From Sipunculus nudus (taxonomy: Eukaryota; Annelida; Sipuncula; Golfingiida; Sipunculidae), in contig CM049311.1 in assembly GCA_026874595.1 (NCBI GenBank), positions 56,938,453 through 57,002,452 on the forward strand: 64,000 bases of DNA. Direction: 5' to 3'. The position numbers and the translations under genes are program-made. The notes below the pieces were generated by a model. The model saw nothing but the letters and a program-made list of their open reading frames with translations, was not told the origin of the DNA and ran no database searches. Positions 12,801-24,800 of this stretch are shown piece by piece (within the stretch, counting starts at the first letter, position 1; each line of letters begins with the position of its first letter).

Positions 12801-15800
12801 CCAAACAATTTCCTGCTGCATTAAAACATGGTTTGGAAGGAAAAAACACCACTAAAATAGCAGTAAGAGTTGAGTGATAATGAAGGATTTTTAAATAAAT
12901 GAACAGTATTGGTTAACTTTTCAATTGGATACCACTTTTATTTCAAAATACTTCATATATACCTTTAGAATGGCTTGCAACCCCAGAGAGCTGATGATAT
13001 GCAAACTGAAATATGAATGATCACAAAGTTTTGTTGACACCGTTTGATACCATTGTTAGTTGGTAGATGGTGCTATAGGTATTAGCATTGGGGACCATCA
13101 GGGGACCCAGAGCCATGCGATAATCAGTGCTTCTTTCACAGGAAAATGATCCATGACACATTTATCACTTTTAAAATTTGACCCAATTGCGGAAATATTG
13201 CTGTGACTGCTTTTTAAATGACCCCTCTTGACAGCATCATGGTCAGATTGATCAGTTATGTGACGTAGATGGCACAGCTGTCAGGTTTTCCAAGTGCACT
13301 CTGCCACTTTTAAGTTCTATCTTACATAAAACAAATCTATTTTGGCCTGATGGGGCACCTATTTTTAACACATAACAAATAAAGGAGAAAAAAAAATATT
13401 TGCTATGATTTTAATTGAACTTGAAATTTCTGGCTTTTGAGATGCCTTAGTATTCCTGGACATATTAAGCATTCCGCCTTCTAAAATAGGCACCCACCTT
13501 CTGAAGTATAAATTGACACATGACAGGGCCAAGGACACAAGTGTTTGAACTTGTCTGACAGCTTGGTGGAGATTGTTGTGTCAAATTTAAGGAAACAGAT
13601 GCAGTACTTCAAAATTATGGAGATGACAAAAATTCTGTTTCAAAAGATTTGAGAACAGATGGCTGTCAGATTGACCTCTGACCTAGTGACCCAAAAACTG
13701 ATAGGAATCATAACCCATTGGCAGGTGAAGTATATTTGCAAGAGGGAAGGCTTAGGATGAAAATTATTGTGTAAAATGCATCCACCATCTTTTGAAGATG
13801 TGGGTCTTGTGACCTTGACCTTTGAAGTCAAGACCCAAAAATCAATAGGATTCTTGCTTTATTGACTGGCCATATTACCCCATATAAAAGTGAAGTTTGA
13901 AACTCATATCAATCCAAGCTGGAGTTATCATCAGGAAATGAATTTTTGGACAGATGGTTCCTGTGACCTTCACCTTTGACCCTGTAACCCAAAACTGAAA
14001 TAGATCTTCTACTATTGGCAGGTGAACTATATGTGCAAGATAAAAGGTCTTAGATGAAAAGTTGGGCTTAAAATGCATCCACAAGATCTTTAAAGATCTT
14101 TAAAGTCCTGTGACCTTGACCTTTGACCTAATGACCCAAGAACCTATAGGGTTCTTACTTTAGTGGTGTGCCATACATAAGTCACTTTTGAAATCCATCT
14201 GGCTATCACCACTGAATAAATCATAAGAAGTGTGAGATTTTCAACGAATATGGATATATTCAAGGTCAAGGCCACTCTCATGGTTAAGGTCATGACCCAA
14301 ATTTAAATAGACCTCATCCAATAACCTATCTCTCTATATGTTTTAAAATATGAAAGAAATCTGTCCATTAGTTTTTGACTAATAATGCTCACAGTACTGT
14401 CAAGTGGCAATTAGGAGGGTATTAAAAGGTGTTAAAACAAGAAAAGGATAATAGATGGCGCCACCAGTTTCCGGCACATCACAAGACTATCCAAGATCTT
14501 AGGTCAAATTGATGTTTTTTACCAATCCATGTAAGCTTTCTTAAGATATTTAAGAATTTGTGTAATTTTCAGCAAAAATGGACCTACTCAAGGTCAAGGT
14601 CTCACTCCTAGCAAAGGCCATGACCCCATTTTAAACAGGCTTTGTCCTCTAACCTATATCTATACATATGTAAAGTTTGAAACAAGGCCTACAGGCCTAA
14701 TGCGAACCTGTGCATTAGGAAATACACCAGGTATAATGCTTCAATGCTGGACCATTACTTCTCATGTATATGAACAATGCAGGTACTAAACATTTTGAAT
14801 AAGAAACAATTACACAAACATCACTGCTGAAATTCTGGCATGGTTGCACACAACACAACTAGGGACCCATGGGATTTTTTATTGACCTCCCTGGATTATC
14901 ACTTCTAGGACCAGCTGTTTCTAGGACAAGCTGTTACGATTTGTGCCCTGCTAACAGACGGCAGGATATCCGTATGGACGACGGACAAAGCGCCATTCCT
15001 ACACCTCAGTTGACTTACAGTCAGCTGAGCTAAAAATGATTGTAGCTGGCACCACCAGTCTTGTTTACAACGACTCTATCAGAGATATATACATATGCCC
15101 AAGTTCAGACTGATATATCACACCCCTCCTGAGAAATAAGCAGGGACACACACTGTGCAAAAATTATTGTAGGTGGCACCACCAGTCTTGTATACAACAA
15201 AGCTATTCGATGGGTATAAATATGCCCAATTTCAGGATGATATATCAAATTCCTCTATAGAAATAAACAAGCTCAAAAGTCACGCATTGTGCAAAAGTCA
15301 TTGTAGGTGGTGACACCTGTCTTGTGAACGAGAAACCCATCAAAGATGCATAGACAGGTCAAAATATCAAGCCAATACATCAAACTTACCTTAAGTCTGA
15401 TGCATGGGGCTGACCACGCTTAGGTGAGAAAGGCAGTTGCCCCGAGTGAACTGTGACAAATTTGCTTGCTCAGGCTACTGCACTGAGTGAACTCATGACC
15501 TGCACCTGGCTAGACTGGGTGAACTTTTGACCTGTACCTGGCTGCACTGAGTGAACCCTTGACCTGTTGCCTAATCTGACACAGTTGGCAGTCTGCCAAA
15601 GCTATAAATAGATTGGCTCCACATGCAGCCCTGAGAAGCATGACACCCATGAGGTGATCACATGCCTTGTGCTTGGCTGCACTGATTGAACTGTTGACCA
15701 GTATCTGGCTGCACTGAATGAACTCTGTTGACCTGTTGCCAAATCTGAAACAGTTGGCAGTTTCTTTACCTATTTAAATATACAGACACAATCTTAGCCT

Positions 15801-18800
15801 GTTGACAAACCTGTTTACACATACTGAAAGACTTTGGCTAAAATGCATTTTTCAAGCTGACATATTCATTAACTTTTTATCAAAATATCTAGAATAATAA
15901 AAGATGCAGTTTTTTTCATAAATAAGCTGAATCCCACAACATTTGATATATGACAGATTATTGCATAAAATCTGGGGATGGTAGTTCCTGCTATTCTGAG
16001 AAATTATGGGTTTATGTACAGATGACCAATGACCCCCGTACAAAAAAAGGTCAATGCAGGTGACCACCAATACCTGAATTTCATATATGGCTCATGTGAC
16101 CAACACTTGCAGAAAATTTGGTGATGATAGCTCTGGCCGTTCCTGAGATTGTCATTTAAGTATGCTTTTTCGGACAGATGACTAGGTTCAACTCCCTGTA
16201 ATACGGCAAAAATTTACTGAACTTGAACCATTTGAACAAACTTGAGAGAGATGATATAAAAGATTATTTCTGTGAAATATTGAACAAATTGGCTTGACCA
16301 TTTTGTCAGAGAAGATTTTTTTAAAGTTTTTTAGCTTTTTCTCTATAAAATCTGAGAAAATGCAGATTTTTTCAGATGGCTAATTTTTGGCATTAAATTT
16401 CATGATGCTAGCTCCAGTCAATCCAATAGTATGAGTTAATGTATACCTGTGATTGTAAACATTGCCTGGCATGAGGAATATCTAAAATCATAAATCTACA
16501 TATTTTAAAAGTTTTTAAAAAATATTCTTGTCAATATTAACCAAAGATAACCTGAAATCTAAATGTCTGGAGGCATGATGTAATGCTGATAAACTGGTTC
16601 CAGGCTAGATGTATCTGCTTCACACAGCTAACATATATGGTAAAATGACTTAATTCAATCTTTATAATTCAGCCAAAATTCATTCTTCAGAACCATAAAA
16701 GACAATTAATTATTATAAGAATTATTCAGGGGATTATTCTTGTAAAATATTAACAAATTGGCCTCAGTGGCGTCAGTCAAAAAACGTTTTGCAGGTTTAT
16801 AACTCATATGGAAAAATAAAGCAAAATGGCTAAGTTAAGCTTCCCATAACTCAGCCAAAAATCACTGAACCAAAACCATTTGAACAAACATGAATTATCA
16901 ACATCTAAGGATAATTAATGTGTGAGATTTAAGAATTTGGCCCAGTGGTTTTTGAGAAGAAGATCTTTGTAGCCACTGAGCTAAAATGGGCTGTTATGGC
17001 ATATGACTAAATTCAGCTTCCCATAACTCAGCCAAAAGTCACTGAACTGAGACCATTTGAACAAACTTCAGAAAGCACTACCCTAGGATCATTTCTGTGC
17101 AATATTAAACAATTTGGCCATATGGTTTCAGAGAAGAAGTTTTTTGTAGCTGTCAGTATGATATGGGCACTGATGACCCCCGTACAAAAAAAGGCCGATG
17201 CAGGTGGCGACATAAATACCTCAATTTCAGATATGACTCATGTGACCAACATTAGCATAAAATTTGGTGATGATAGCTCCAGCCGTTTCTGAGATTTAAA
17301 TTTAAGTATGCTTTTATGGACAGATGACTAAGTTCAACTTCCTCTAACTCGGCCAAAAATCACCGAACTTAAACCATTTGAACAAACTTGAGAAAGATTA
17401 TTCCAGGAATCATTTCTGTGAAATATTGGACAATTTGGCTGAACAGTTTCGGAGAAGAAGATTTTTAAAGCTCTTTTAGCTTTTTCCCTATAAAATCTAA
17501 GAAAATGCAGTTAGCCAAAAAATAAGCAAAATCCGATATAGTTTTTTAGATGACTAATTTTTTGCATAAAATTTTGTGATGCTACCTCTTGCCGTTTTCA
17601 AGATAGTATGGGTTAATGTACAGACGACGGATGACGGCCGACAGACGACGGACGACGCCACACCATCGCATAAGCTCACAGGTTCGCAAAAAAGATCAGT
17701 GAGAATTTTATTTAGTTATCTGCTCACAAGATTTTTCTGTGGCGGCGGCGGCAGCGGGACCATCATGAAACCATAGTATCCTGACTTTGTCTGGGGATAC
17801 AATGATTTACTGCTGTGCAAGAATTATGAGACTTCAGCAAAGTATCAGTCTGACTGTTATTATAAAAAGTTCACTGTCATTCTCAAAAGTTCACTTCCAT
17901 GGAACCAGTAAATATTCCACAGACTATTTAAAATATGTCATCCAAAATTTTGGCCAGAAATGGGGTGCATAGTATATACACTAGGCGGATTATATGCAGG
18001 TTATCTTTGGGGACAAACTGTATATTTTAAATTTCCTCCTATATCTTGACCTTCCATGGAATTAATTCATTTTTTTATAAATTGAAAATTTTATCAATTT
18101 AATATATATATACTGTATTTCCTTGATCAGACCCCGGGCTTTAAATAGTTGCCTGTCTTATTCAGTTGCCAGGGCAAAATGATGTCTCAGAAAAATAAAT
18201 GCCAGCCTAAAATAGATGCCAGTCTTGTTCAGAGGCCAGGTGTAAAGAGTAGTTTCCATTTTGCTGCCACATGTCTTTTTCCATCACTATTATTGGTGCA
18301 ATTACTGGTCAAATTGACAGGAGACTGTTGCATGAATGTCGGTTCAAGGTGTTGATGATTTAATTCCTCTTTTCTAATATTGTGCCTGTTTCCATAAGGG
18401 ACATCAAATATTCCAGGTTCGTCCATTATGCTTGAAGCCTATCACCGATCCTAGTAAATCAGTGCTGTCAAGATAGGTAAAAATAAATTACAGCTTGAGA
18501 CATGCGGTAATATCTGATACAAAAAATGTCTAGCTCATGGACAGTTAAACAGAATTGTTCAAATATGTTTGGGCATATATTTCTTGTGTAGCATGAAGAC
18601 AACAAATGATGGTGTCAAGTGGTACAATTTGAAGCTCCTGTCAAGCCACATTACGCCCCTTACATTCATTTTTAAGTGCTTTTAAGTGTGTCCCCAGTGT
18701 TACCAAACCACATTTCTGAGATAATCTGAAAAGCTATGAATAGTAATGAGTATTTACTCTTTTTGACAACTATCTAATCAGTGGAAATTACTGGCAGTAA

Positions 18801-21800
18801 ATGTCACATACCAGTATATACCAGGTTGGAAACTCTTGAATATGCTGTGTTAAGCTGAATAAGTTACAGTCCAAAAGAAAGGGAAAAAGAATGAATTACG
18901 CAGTGGCGTCATATGTACCAACCCCTATTTTGATGGAACTAATATTACCAGTTGAACATGGTGCACAGTTAATGGAAGAGCCACCTCGTGTTCAGTATAT
19001 ACCATGTCAGAAATGCTTTAATATGATGTATTAAGCTGAATAAAGATAGGAGTAGAGTGTCATGAAAATGAATAACTCTGTGCCATTATAAGTACCAACC
19101 CCCCATATTACGATGGGACCAATGTTACCAGTTGAAATTGGCGCACAGTTAATGGAGGAGCCACCCCGTTGTTAATGTTATTAACTGCACGCAGTGTAAA
19201 ATAAATGGAACAGCCACATGAAACACCTAGGTACCGGATTTCGAAAGGCCCCCACCAAATAGATTCTTGCACATGGACTACTGCAATCTCTCTTATTGTG
19301 GTGCATGATTGTGAAGATTGCATGTCCCATATCCCTATGGCATCTACGGATATTTCTTAAACACAATCTGTGTACCAGCGATTTTTTCAATTGTGTCCAC
19401 AAGTAGTTTTGTCTGACGTTCCTGATAATGTATTTTTTAAATAAAAGCCTGCCTTAAACAGTAGCCGGCCTTGTATAGACACCGGGTCAAAGCAGGTTCT
19501 GAAAAAAAGCCCAGGCGTCTGATCAAGGAAATAAGGTATCTATATATGAATTCTTATCTTTAAAAATATTCAACTCACCATAATTTCTTGCTGAAGGTAT
19601 AGGGTTTGGCGGGATTGAAGATCTGTTTCCTAATGTAGGAAACTCTGACAAATCTAATGATGGCTGGCTGCTGTCACCTGAAATTAAACATTTACATTTT
19701 TATATCTCTAATTTATAAAAAGTTCCAGTTAGGGGTACACAAATTACTACCTTTTATTATTTCATTTCGTTAATTAAATGACAAATGCTGCTATTAAAAT
19801 TATGCTATGTACAATGGTTTTGACTGTTTACAAAATCTCTCAGCTGTTCCAATGTATCTCGTTTTGTATATTAAAGAAAAAGCTAAAACAGTACACATTA
19901 TCTACAATGACTTCTGGTTATTTTTAATTTAAATAAAGGAACATACACTTTGTTAGTAAAAGTGCTGCACTTACTGAATAGTAATGACCCTCCCTTGTTT
20001 TGTGTCCTACCAAATGCTGTAATACTGGACATACTAGCTGTTGTTGTACTGGTGCTGTATAAAAGGAAAAGCAAAACATTCAATACCAGAAGAGATGGGA
20101 GTTAAAAGATACTGTATTATTTTCTGATGGGTAGAGGAGTGAACCAAAGAGACATCTGTGATACACTGCATTTTGGAAAGTGCTCATAATGGAATTAAGA
20201 TCCAAAAACAAAAATTTAATCATAAAGAACATATGCGCAGCCATACCCCTGTAACAAGTAAGTTGCAACTGAAAAAAATTCTACATGCCATGAAAACAGA
20301 CATACTGTATTTCTGACATAAATGAAAGTGGATGTTACAGTGGTCAGTCTTGTTTCTGATGATTAATAATATATAAGTAATATATAATATATATATAAGT
20401 ATAAGCCATGGCTGGATATATTTGTGTTGGCGTCATATTCACAATATTCAGGTAAAAGTTAAATCATAAAAAAAATGCCTCATGAATATAACACCAATCA
20501 TGACTAAGCAGCAATTTATACAATCACTACAGCAGTTACCTAAACATAAAACAATGTCAGCTTATCAAAAACACTGTGTATGGTATGTGAACAAGCCAAG
20601 GTGTTGAATAATTACTTTGCAAACACGACTCTTATGCTAGGGTGAATGGAATCAGGCATTTCCATTTCTAGAGAAGTAAATGTGGAAAAGTATCAGATTA
20701 TATTTATATGTATGATTAATTTCATAGAATTTCTGGTGAGAGGTTACACACCTTGCAAAACCTGATGATATTGGGTTTTGTCTTTTCAGCTGATTGCCAA
20801 TAGCTGCTTGTGGATTTTGTTGCATCATCAGACTCCTGTTCATCGATGACAACATGGTCCTGGAAAAAAAAAGAAAACAATCATATTGTAATAGTGTAAA
20901 AGGAACATTGAATCATATAAAACTATTCTCTTGTAGTTAAAGGCTACCAATTCTGACCTGCCGACATGACAGGACCAAATTTAGTAATCATCTAGTGAGC
21001 CAAATGAAACTGGGAGAATGTTTACGATGGCTAGGAGGTATTTTACTTTTACAAAATTTTGGTGGAGGTGAGAGCCTCCATTTTTAAATGCCCACTTATC
21101 TAATTCTAAACCTTTGTATGTATATCTGCATGGTTCCATTCCAGTTTGGGACTATACAACAGGGTGGTACCCACTTTCCTGGTGTCATCCAGGCCCGGTG
21201 TATACTGCACCAATGGATCCAGGATGGAATCATCTTCACTGCTGGGTTACAACACCAAGGAACCCCCAAAGACACACTCAGTGACGAGTGACAGACAGCT
21301 GTGGGCCTGTATTTTACCTGTACTTAATCTGGATGGAGATTGACTATGAAAAATCTCTCTGCACATTGTATGAGAAGTGAACTTATAAATCTCCTCACTA
21401 TGAGTCATGTACTTGACCGATAGATCACTAAGCCAGTTTTTATACGTCAATAAAAAAACTGCTCCCTGGCTTTTACCGACACTTTTCATTATGTGTCCTG
21501 CAGGCTATATCGTCTGTAATTTTTTAATTAAACCCATCATAGCAAGTCATAGGAATTCCTGGTGTAGGAAAGTGATGAAAATTGAGAAAGAAGGAACACA
21601 TAATGCACTGCCATATAGAACTCTTTATAATTACCACCTTGAACAGCCACCCAGATGGGTGACACAAGTTGCTGAATATCCTACCTGTTAGGTGATGTTG
21701 GTTGTTGCTGTGGTAAACTCATGGGAAAACTACCTCCCAAACTTGTAGGTGTTGTGTTTCTTTGGAAACCGCCCCCTCCACCTCCTGTGATCCCTCTTTG

Positions 21801-24800
21801 TTGTATATTTACCAATGATGATGTAACTGCAGGAAAAAAACAAGGGACCCATGGGTCACGCCACTCAGCTGTTATATATGATAAAAAATATGATTTGGGA
21901 AAGAGGCACATGCTTGTTTCGTGTGGTAATAAATATATGCTTTATTATGAGTTGTTGGTGTTTAGCTTATGTATGATTTTGATAGTATCTTTTGAGACAG
22001 GGAAGAGGATTGATTACATTTATTTTATTAACAAATGGAGTGCTATTGTCACACAGATTTTGACTTGGCCATATAACTTATAAGCAGCAAATATAATAAA
22101 AGAGTTTAACTATTTATTAAAATTTAATAACAAATATTGTGCCAATATAATTTTTATTTACAAAAAATAAGAAGAAAATCATATGATTTTTTAAAATAAA
22201 ATATAACTGAAATGATTATTGAAATAATATTATAGAATATATTCATGAATGCATTCATGAATACATTTTGAAAGTATCTGCACTGGTATTCAAATACGTT
22301 CATTTTTACCTGAATTCCCATTCTTATGCAATAAAATTTTTTAATGCAGTACACATTCATATTTGTATTCAAATACATTTGCAAAGCATTTGCACCATGT
22401 CTAGTATTTATTCAGTTTTAGCCAAACAATGATGTTGAGAATCCAGAATATACAAAATTCACAAATTTAAATAATGATCATGAGTACCTGGTTTTATGGC
22501 TTTTATTTATGTTAAAAAAAAGTAATATATTCACTTTGGACTACTTTCACATCAATCTACACACTAGACACAGTAGGAATGTAGATTAATATTATCAACT
22601 GCATCTTTGTGTATCATTAATTTCCTTCATATGATCCCTAATGATTAGTAATGAATAATATGATTTATTTTTTTATCATTAAAATTTCACTGAAAAATAC
22701 CATAGGTGACTGCATGGTGTTATTTGGAATAACATTGACATTGACATTCTATCCATCCATACAAGATTCTTACATCATCAGTAACTGCAAGTTAATTTTC
22801 TGTTACTAATCAACTAACAAATTCCTTTACTATAAATTTTTCTTTAATATGTTATAAAAAAACAATACAAAATTATTAATTTATTGTTTATTGTTATGTT
22901 GTTTTTCAAAACAACTACTAGATGAGTTGGGTTGGACACCTGGATCAACTGTGGCTGGGCATTAGCTGCCTGGCTGCCCCAGTGTATGCTTCGCTCAAGC
23001 ATGCATAATCTGATGAAAGGTCAACAAGGGCAACATACAGGTGACCAAAGAGGGGCTGGATTAAGCCTGGGTCTGACATGGTCTCATAAAAACATTAATA
23101 AAAGCTACAATATTTGGCCAATTTCTTTCAGCTTTCTAAACTACAAAGATGAAATCCTTATGTGTGCATAATATGAAAATTATATCAACAGTGCTCTCAG
23201 GAAACAAACATGCCATGGTCAAAGTTTGGAAAAATTTAAGGTACTAATTTTATATTTATACAAATAACTTATAAAATTTGAAAAATTCAGAACTAATTTT
23301 TGGTATTCAATTGAATTTTGATTAAATAATGTTACAACCCTGCCAAAAAATATCTAGCTTCAGCAATCCTCTTGTTAAGGGAGTAAATATATTTCTTGAT
23401 TTTTCAAAAAGTGCATTATGTTTGGGCCCATAACTTAAAACAATTACGCAATACTGACATCATTTCTGACATGTGCATAGTGAATGTATAGAAAAATATG
23501 TATATTATATATGATTAAAGTCAGATCAGTGGTTTTGATATTAGGCAGTCTTGAAGTGTAACAATGCGTTTTTAATGGAAAAATGAAGTTTTTCATTAAT
23601 ATTTCAAAGGAATTAAGTCCTAGTGATCAAATTCTTGGCATGGTAGGGAATTTTGGAGACATCTAACTGTATGCTAAATTTAAGGAACTTAGAGCTGAAG
23701 CTGGGGAGCTGAGCTCTAGCAAACTGCATAACACTAGCTTGATGTAAACTTGATGTGACATGGTGCTTGAAAACTTGAATAAAATCTACAGTTTTTGATC
23801 AACTGGTTTCAAATTTTTCGTGTTAACAGACAAAATGCTAAAAATAAAACATGCTGAGAAAATTAAATCCACAGTACTTACAGTAAAAAAACGTGCCATG
23901 GTCAAAGTTGGGCAAAATTTAAGGTACCAATTTTATATTTTTGCCAATATTTAAACAATGATCTAATTTTTGGTGTACAATTAAATTTTGATCAATTAAA
24001 GTTTTATTACTGAAAAAAGTCCCTACCTTTAAGACTTTTGGTCTTAAGGGACCAAATATCTTTCCTGATTTTTTTTACAAAGTCCATTATGATTGGGCCC
24101 ATAACTTTTTTAAATTAAATAATACTGACTTAATTTCTGGCATGTACATAGGAACTATATAGAGGAATATTTATGGTAAATATGAAGAAAACCAGATGAG
24201 TGGTTTTGATATTAGGCAGTGCTGAAGTGTGAAAATAGATTTCTCATAAAAAATTGAGGTTTTTCCTTAATATCTCAAAAGAACGAAGTCCTATTGACCC
24301 AATTTTCGGCATGGTAGGAGATTTTGGGGCCATCTAACTGTATGGTGAATTTCAGATTCGTAAGTCCAATGGTGTCGAAACATGCCAGTCTTACGGACGG
24401 ACAGACAGACAGACAACGGACAATGTACCACGACTATAGCTCAGATGACTTATAGTCAGCTGAGCTAAAAATTGGCAGAATACAACACCAGACAGTAAGC
24501 CCTCACCATCCTCTATCTCACATCACCTTTCATCGCCCTTCCTCCTTTTACACAAATATGTACACAGACCAGTTACTAATCATAATCAGGGTGCTGGTAT
24601 TTTTTTTCAAGGTTTGGATTATGGCCAGGAGATGGCAGTCTTTAAAGATAAAGGTGACAGTATGACAGTGGACGGCATGTTTGTAGAATTCTTTCAGGAA
24701 TTTAATATCTCCATACTCATACATGGGGCTTGAACTGATTCAGATGTAAAAGATGTCATATTGGCAACAAGGAAAATAAAACATCCAAAACATGTCCTGA

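Larger units (their letters stand above)
14225..17810. mobile_element. V element interrupted by a Z element
   Basis: V-type units at 14245-14681 resume at 17694 and end in GTATCCTGACTTTGTCTGGGGATAC, then AATGA (17777-17806). The uninterrupted V copy reads AAGTTTGGTAAAGATCC (about 8172), whereas here AAGTTTGA is split from GATCAGTGAG by Z. A GGCGGCGGCGGCAGCGGG stretch near 17744 precedes the terminal hairpin. Confidence 0.65.
3973..19578 (-). other. CNOT2 15.6-kb TE-filled intron
   Basis: This intron separates the two DFPxL-motif exons. In order along the plus strand it holds a V-family unit (4.9-5.2 kb), a CpG/CCAAT-rich stretch (5.2-5.85), T1 copy 1 (5.9-7.35), a V element (7.35-8.28), the foldback element (8.4-10.6), a Y element (10.95-12.7), unassigned sequence (12.7-13.64), TGACCTTTGACC tandem units (13.64-14.2), V interrupted by Z interrupted by mini-X (14.2-17.8) and T1 copy 2 (18.1-19.54). 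The 17811-18110 and 12703-13639 parts show nothing recognisable. Confidence 0.7.
19678..21684 (-). other. CNOT2 introns 19678-19974, 20055-20751, 20860-21684
   Basis: Introns without a recurring repeat family. A short AT-rich (TA)n tract lies near 20367-20402. The 21090-21340 part is open in two plus-strand frames but has no recognisable domain and no link to an exon. Confidence 0.6.

Noticed and set aside
22154-22384. Minus-strand ORF rich in Met/Asn/Phe, also at 34845, 49900 and 58120
   Set aside because: AT-rich X-element sequence spanning the 24-bp palindrome. Low-complexity translation with no protein family.
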